Source of the DNA: Melghirimyces algeriensis
GTDB lineage: Bacteria > Bacillota > Bacilli > Thermoactinomycetales > DSM-45169
Assembly: GCF_900182565.1 (NCBI RefSeq)
Contig: NZ_FXTI01000001.1
Coordinates: forward strand, 496,001 to 560,000
DNA: 64,000 nucleotides
Reading direction: 5' to 3'
Shown here: positions 59,911 to 64,000 of the stretch, in pieces
Layout: each line of letters starts with the position of its first letter
Position numbering within the stretch: position 1 is the first letter of the stretch
Made by a program: the position numbers and the translations under genes
Notes under the pieces: generated by a model
The model's input: only the letters and a program-made list of their open reading frames with translations
Databases searched by the model: none
Told to the model about the DNA's origin: nothing

Positions 59911-60834
59911 GTGACACAAATCAATCCTTTACGGGTGGGGATCGCCCCGATCAGCTGGGTGAATGACGATATTCCGGGCCTGGGAGACGATCTGTACACG
60001 CAAGACAAAGTGCTGTCCGAGATGGCCACCATCGGGTATGTATCCACTGAAATGGGACGAATTTTCTCGTCAGATATTCCCGCTTTTAAGAACAAGTTGA
60101 AAGAATATAACATCCAATTGGCCAGCAAGTTTGTGGGGGTTATCTTTTCCGATCCTGAACGGCTGGAGCAGGAGTTGCAATCCTTTGCGAAATGGGCGAA
60201 ATTCCTGCATGAAATGGGGAGTAAGTATGTGATCACCTGCGAAATGGGCGGATCGATGCATTGGGACCCCCGCCGACCGGAAAAAGACAACAGCATCCAG
60301 AAGCTGAACGACGCGGAATGGAAGTCCTTGGTCCAGGGATTGCACCAGGCCGGCGAGATTTGCGGAACATACGGGCAGACACTGGTGTTTCACCCCCACG
60401 CCGGAACGGTGGTGGAAACCAAAGAAGAGGTGGACCGATTGATGTCGTCGACCGATCCCTCCCTGGTCCACCTGCTGTATGACACGGGTCACGCTTACTA
60501 CGGGGGCTATGATCCGCTGGAACAATTGCGGATCTACTGGGATCGAATCCCTTACGTTCATCTGAAAGACGTGAGACAAAAGGTGCTGGACTGGGTCCAA
60601 AGGGAAAATATCGATTTCCGGTCTGCGGTGGTGAATGGGTTGTTCACGGTGCCGGGCGATCCGGAAGGATGCATCGACTTCCTCCCGATTTTCAGGGAAT
60701 TGTTGGGGAGAGGATACGATGGTTGGGTGGTGGTGGAGGCCGAACAGGATCCTAGGGTGGCTAATCCCTATCGTTATGCGAAGATGGCCAAAGACTATAT
60801 CGATTCCGCAGTCATGACCGTCCAGACTTCTTGA
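59911..60834 (+). CDS. iolE: Inosose dehydratase (2-keto-myo-inositol dehydratase)
   Basis: A 307-residue TIM-barrel enzyme removing water from 2-keto-myo-inositol to give the trione used by IolD. It matches B. subtilis IolE in GIAPISWVNDDIP, VFHPHAGTVVETKEEVDRLM, LVHLLYDTGHAYYGG, YVHLKDVR and VPGDPEGCIDF. GTG 59911 is preferred to the in-frame ATG 59905 and GTG 59893 because GAAAGGGGAG at 59895-59904 is then correctly spaced. Confidence 0.93.
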   Translation: MTQINPLRVGIAPISWVNDDIPGLGDDLYTQDKVLSEMATIGYVSTEMGRIFSSDIPAFKNKLKEYNIQLASKFVGVIFSDPERLEQELQSFAKWAKFLHEMGSKYVITCEMGGSMHWDPRRPEKDNSIQKLNDAEWKSLVQGLHQAGEICGTYGQTLVFHPHAGTVVETKEEVDRLMSSTDPSLVHLLYDTGHAYYGGYDPLEQLRIYWDRIPYVHLKDVRQKVLDWVQRENIDFRSAVVNGLFTVPGDPEGCIDFLPIFRELLGRGYDGWVVVEAEQDPRVANPYRYAKMAKDYIDSAVMTVQTS

Positions 60835-60864
60835 ACCAAACTCCCTATGAAAGGATGATACATC

Positions 60865-61710
60865 ATGCCGAATCGAACGCTGCTGGCTCGCTCCCGCACG
60901 AATGCGGAAGGAAACGATCCGGTAGTGCAGGTGACACCGCAGAGTGCCGGGTGGACTTACACGGGATTTGAAGTTTACCGACTGAAGGAAGGGGAATGTT
61001 TTTCCCTCGATCGGCCGGGCTTGGAACAGGCCGTGATCGTCTTGGAGGGAACCTGCCACGTGAGCGCGAGCGGAGAGAGGTTTTCCTCGGTCGGATCCCG
61101 CACCTCGGTATTTGACAACCAATCTCCCGAAGCGGTCTATTGTCCTCCCGGTGCCGCGATCGAGGTGGAAGCGGTCACCCGAACCGAAGTGGCGGTTGCC
61201 TCGGCGGTGACGGAGGAGGGAGAGGGACCTGTCCGGCGCATCACGCCAGCGGACATCCCCTATGAGGAACGGGGGGAAGGGAGTACTCGCCGTTATATCC
61301 GGCACATCCTTGACGAACACCACCCCGCGAAGAAGCTGTTGCTCGTGGAGGTGCTCACTCCCAGCGGCAATTGGTCCAGCTACCCTCCCCACAAGCATGA
61401 CACCGAGTCGGAAAACGAGGCCTATTTGGAAGAAACCTACTACCATCGGTTAAACCCTTCCCAGGGGCAAGCATGGCAAAGGGTGTACGACAAACAGGGG
61501 CTGGATGAAGTACTCACTCCCTCCGATGGGGATGTGGTGCTGGTTCCGAAAGGATACCATCCCGTGGGTGTACCGGTTGGATTCGATTCCTACTATTTGA
61601 ATGTGATGGCCGGACACAACCGGACCTGGAAATTCCAGATCGACAGTAACTTTAAACACATCGCCCCCAAAGATGGCAATATCATGGGGAAAGTGGAACA
61701 AGGAAAGTAG
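60865..61710 (+). CDS. iolB: 5-deoxy-glucuronate isomerase
   Basis: A 281-residue bicupin enzyme converting 5-deoxy-glucuronate to 2-deoxy-5-keto-gluconate. The metal site is in SSYPPHKHDTESENEAYLEE (about residues 172-191), with further family segments VLVPKGYHPVGVPVGFDSYYLNVMAG. GAAAGGATG precedes the ATG. It lies between iolE and the aldolase gene with short gaps, in a single operon. Confidence 0.94.
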   Translation: MPNRTLLARSRTNAEGNDPVVQVTPQSAGWTYTGFEVYRLKEGECFSLDRPGLEQAVIVLEGTCHVSASGERFSSVGSRTSVFDNQSPEAVYCPPGAAIEVEAVTRTEVAVASAVTEEGEGPVRRITPADIPYEERGEGSTRRYIRHILDEHHPAKKLLLVEVLTPSGNWSSYPPHKHDTESENEAYLEETYYHRLNPSQGQAWQRVYDKQGLDEVLTPSDGDVVLVPKGYHPVGVPVGFDSYYLNVMAGHNRTWKFQIDSNFKHIAPKDGNIMGKVEQGK

Positions 61711-61723
61711 AGGGGGAAGCGGC

Positions 61724-62641
61724 ATGACCGTGTTGGAAAAGGAAGAACTTCTGTCAACCATCCTGCACCAAAAGCTCCGGGATCCGGGCCGCCCGCGGCG
61801 GCTGGCCACCCAGCGCATCCGTCGGAAGGGGTGGCAAGCGGAGAAACTGGTCATTCTCGCCTGTGATCACCCGGCCCGGCGGGAAACCGGCGGGGGAGGG
61901 AACCCTTGGGCGATGGCCGATCGAGGGGAGCTCCTGTTCCGGATCGCCACCGTCCTCTCCCAGCCTGGGATCGATGGATTGTTGGCGACGCCGGATCTGT
62001 TTGACGAATTGTTCTTGGTGAATGAATGGCTGAAAGAGAACGGCCAAGCCGATTTCCTGGACGGAAAGGTTCTGATCGGCTCGATGAACCGGGGGGGTTT
62101 AGCCGGCACATCTTTTGAACTGGACGATTTTGTGACGGCCTATACGGCGGAAGAGATGGAGAAGATGGGTCTCGACGGGGGAAAACTCCTCCTGCGCCTC
62201 CATCCCGAAGACCGGGATTGTGCCCGCACGCTGGCTTATTGCTATGAAGCTCTGAACGATTTGGCCGACCGGGGTTTACCCCAGTTTTTGGAACCTCTGT
62301 CCATCCCACGCAATGCCGATGAGATGGTGCGGCTGACCGGGGTGGCGACAGGGTTGGGACGGACCACGGAAGGGCGCTGGTTGAAGTTGCCGATGACCGC
62401 GGAGTTTGACCGGGTGGCACGGGCTACCACCTGTCCGATCGTTTTGCTCGGCGGTGGAAAGCCGGGGGCGACGGATGAGTTGGTGGAAGATGTGAAACGG
62501 TGCCTGAATGCCGGTCCCCATGTGCGGGGATTGATGATCGGGCGTGGGGTCCTGTTCCCTGAGGATGGGGAAAAACCGGCTACGGTGGCCGCGCGGTTGG
62601 CGGAGGCGGTTCACGAAAAGACATCGAAGGAGGTCGTTTGA
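61724..62641 (+). CDS. Cgl0158-family (beta/alpha)8-barrel aldolase of the inositol cluster
   Basis: A 305-residue protein with ILACDHPARRE near the N-terminus, GSMNRGGLAGTSFELDDFVTAY, KLLLRLHPEDRDC and LPMTAEFDRVARATTCPIVLLGG, resembling the Cgl0158 family found in inositol clusters of actinobacteria. The class I-like Lys in LKLPMT could form a Schiff base. I infer that it splits 2-deoxy-5-keto-gluconate 6-phosphate to DHAP and malonate semialdehyde in place of the class II aldolase IolJ. ATG 61724 follows AGAGGGGGAAG. Its TGA overlaps the iolC ATG. Confidence 0.8.
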   Translation: MTVLEKEELLSTILHQKLRDPGRPRRLATQRIRRKGWQAEKLVILACDHPARRETGGGGNPWAMADRGELLFRIATVLSQPGIDGLLATPDLFDELFLVNEWLKENGQADFLDGKVLIGSMNRGGLAGTSFELDDFVTAYTAEEMEKMGLDGGKLLLRLHPEDRDCARTLAYCYEALNDLADRGLPQFLEPLSIPRNADEMVRLTGVATGLGRTTEGRWLKLPMTAEFDRVARATTCPIVLLGGGKPGATDELVEDVKRCLNAGPHVRGLMIGRGVLFPEDGEKPATVAARLAEAVHEKTSKEVV

Positions 62642-63582
62642 TGGGCGCGGAAGTTTACAGCTTGGGACGCGTGATCGTGGATCTTTATGCCAACGACATT
62701 CATACTCCGCTTCGAAAGGTGCGTTCCTTCAACAAATATCTGGGAGGTTCGGCAGGAAACACGGCGGTGGGCCTTGCCCGTCTTGGAGCGAAAGCGGGAT
62801 TGATCAGCCGAGTGGGAAATGATGAATTCGGCGCCTTCCTGACCGAACGGCTGAAGGAGGAAAAGGTGGACACCAGCATGGTGAAGACCGATCCCTGCTA
62901 TCCGACGGGGCTGGCCTTCGCTGCTCTGTTTCCCCCGTCGGACTCTGATGTGCTCTTTTATCGCAAACCCTGTGCCGACGCTCACATCTCCTTGGAAGAC
63001 ATCGATTTCGACGCCCTGAAGGAAGCCAAGGTACTGACCGTCTCCTGTACGGTTCTTTCCCAGTCCCCCGGAAGGGAAGCGACCTTGGCCGCCTTGGAGG
63101 CCAATCGGGCTTCTGGAGGATTGAACGTGCTGGACCTCGACTGGCGTCCGATGTTCTGGGGCGGTGAAGAGGAAGCACGGGTTTACTACCGGATCGCCAT
63201 TCGGATGGCGGACGTGATTCTGGCCAACGAGCCGGAGCTGGTCTTTGCTGGAGAATCGAATGACCCCGACGAAGCGTCCAAACACCTTCTTTCCCTAGGG
63301 GTGAGGGAAGTGGTGGCCAAACGCGGTGGTAACGGCGTTCTCTTCTATGGAGAGGAGGCGTTCCGCGTGCCAGTGGTACCTGTGGAGGTGCTCAACACTC
63401 TTGGGGCGGGAGACGGTTTTGCGGCCGCTTACACCTACGGGCTGTTGCAGGGGTGGCCGGCGCGGAAACGAACCGAATTCGCCGCCGCAGCGGGAGGAAT
63501 CGTGGTCAGCCGCCACAGTTGCTCCGAAGCGATGCCCAGCCGTTCTGAAGTGGAAGAGTTGATAGCCAGCCAACGAGCGTAA
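62641..63582 (+). CDS. iolC: 5-dehydro-2-deoxygluconokinase
   Basis: A 313-residue PfkB-family kinase that phosphorylates 2-deoxy-5-keto-gluconate. Both family signatures are present: GGSAGNTAVGLARLGAKAGLIS-type near residues 36-57 and NTLGAGDGFAAAYTYGLL with the catalytic Asp near 255-272. This is the short, kinase-only form, without the fused aldolase domain found in some Proteobacteria; the separate aldolase gene precedes it. ATG 62641 shares one base with the upstream stop codon and has AAGGAGGTC. Confidence 0.93.
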   Translation: MGAEVYSLGRVIVDLYANDIHTPLRKVRSFNKYLGGSAGNTAVGLARLGAKAGLISRVGNDEFGAFLTERLKEEKVDTSMVKTDPCYPTGLAFAALFPPSDSDVLFYRKPCADAHISLEDIDFDALKEAKVLTVSCTVLSQSPGREATLAALEANRASGGLNVLDLDWRPMFWGGEEEARVYYRIAIRMADVILANEPELVFAGESNDPDEASKHLLSLGVREVVAKRGGNGVLFYGEEAFRVPVVPVEVLNTLGAGDGFAAAYTYGLLQGWPARKRTEFAAAAGGIVVSRHSCSEAMPSRSEVEELIASQRA

Positions 63583-63616
63583 AATCAATCGATTATCAAT
63601 GCGAGAAAGGGGTAGG

Positions 63617-64000
63617 ATGATGACGGTACCAACTCAAGCAAAAAAACTGAAAAACTTTATAGGCGGGGAGTGGGTCGATTCCACTTCTGACAAGCAGCTG
63701 GATGTGCCCAACCCGGCCACTGGCGAATCCCTGGGGACCGTTCCCCTCTCGTCGAAAGAAGAGCTGGATCGGGCGGCTAAAGCCGCTTACAGGGCGTTTC
63801 GGAGCTGGCGCAAAACCCCGGTCCCGGTCCGTGCGCGGATCATGTTTAAATATCAGCAATTGCTGATCGAACACAAAGAAGAACTGGCCCGCTTGATCAC
63901 GGTGGAAAATGGCAAGAGCTTCAAAGAAGCCCTTGGGGAAGTACAACGGGGTATCGAGTGCGTGGAATTCGCTGCCGGGGTCCCTACGCTAATGATGGGC
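63617..64000 (+). CDS. iolA: Methylmalonate/malonate semialdehyde dehydrogenase (3' end outside the window)
   Basis: The first 128 codons of an aldehyde dehydrogenase, still open at the window end. KNFIGGEWVDS, VPNPATGESLGTVPL, WRKTPVPVRARIMFKYQQLL and ENGKSFKEALGEVQRGIECVEFAAG match the MmsA/IolA subgroup, which turns malonate semialdehyde with CoA into acetyl-CoA and CO2, the last step of inositol breakdown. GAAAGGGGTAGG precedes two adjacent ATGs (63617/63620). Catalytic residues lie beyond the window. Confidence 0.92.
   Translation, partial: MMTVPTQAKKLKNFIGGEWVDSTSDKQLDVPNPATGESLGTVPLSSKEELDRAAKAAYRAFRSWRKTPVPVRARIMFKYQQLLIEHKEELARLITVENGKSFKEALGEVQRGIECVEFAAGVPTLMMG

Noticed and set aside
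60070..61446. A 458-codon minus-strand frame across iolE and iolB
   Set aside because: It spans two conserved genes and their gap in antisense; a shadow caused by high G+C content.

Overview
This window looks like a stretch of chromosome from an endospore-forming Bacillota (class Bacilli). It carries spoIIM, the spoIIAA-spoIIAB-sigF operon, part of a spoVA operon, dacF, a dacB-like gene with spmA and spmB, ytfJ, fur and resBCDE, in roughly the order known from Bacillus subtilis. Several genes present in that order in B. subtilis are absent here (xerD, spoVAC/AD/AF, resA, ribT) and others are inserted (ald, a second purine nucleoside phosphorylase, pdp, a slipin, ctaA). The pattern would fit a deep Bacilli lineage such as the Thermoactinomycetaceae, but that assignment is inference.

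Layout. 1-7 kb: M20 peptidase, DUF3866 protein, nudF, endonuclease Q, spoIIM, fur, ald, yqzK. 7-11.4 kb: nucleoside salvage operon deoB-punA-punA2-pdp. 11.5-13.75 kb: a LysR regulator convergent with an NADP-oxidoreductase-like gene, then a gene-free segment with a strong promoter, two broken tRNA-like sequences and a weak terminator. 13.75-20.2 kb: slipin, dacF, spoIIA operon, reduced spoVA operon. 20.2-23.3 kb: lysine riboswitch, lysA, a folded unassigned segment, M23 peptidase. 23.4-28.5 kb: ctaA and an FMN-riboswitch-controlled ribD-ribE-ribBA-ribH operon with an unusually long leader. 28.5-33.5 kb: scpA-scpB, DUF2953, ytfJ, dacB-like, spmA-spmB. 33.6-39.9 kb: rluB and resB-resC-resD-resE. 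39.9-48.4 kb: minus-strand SDR, serA and a class V aminotransferase under a serine T-box; a 790-residue protein built from 51 decapeptide repeats; an SDR-like protein, ppa, a rhodanese and a ferredoxin.

48.7-64 kb: a G+C-richer catabolic island for myo-inositol and related inositols. It holds three Gfo/Idh/MocA dehydrogenases, a LacI regulator, a ribose-type ABC importer, iolI, iolD, iolE, iolB, a Cgl0158-family aldolase, iolC and the start of iolA, cut by the window end. Together these convert imported inositol through 2-keto-inositol, the trione, 5-deoxyglucuronate and 2-deoxy-5-keto-gluconate phosphate to malonate semialdehyde and DHAP, then acetyl-CoA. Four intergenic copies of an AAGCGCTT palindrome, one at the predicted transcription start of the island, suggest control by the local LacI protein and/or CcpA.

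The observations I rate highest are: a second PNP whose two base-contacting residues are changed; a serine T-box (AGC specifier) that points to the class V aminotransferase as the phosphoserine transaminase; the decapeptide-repeat protein; the promoter-equipped tRNA wreck at 13.2-13.5 kb; and the operator layout of the inositol island. I found no transposase, CRISPR array or phage module.
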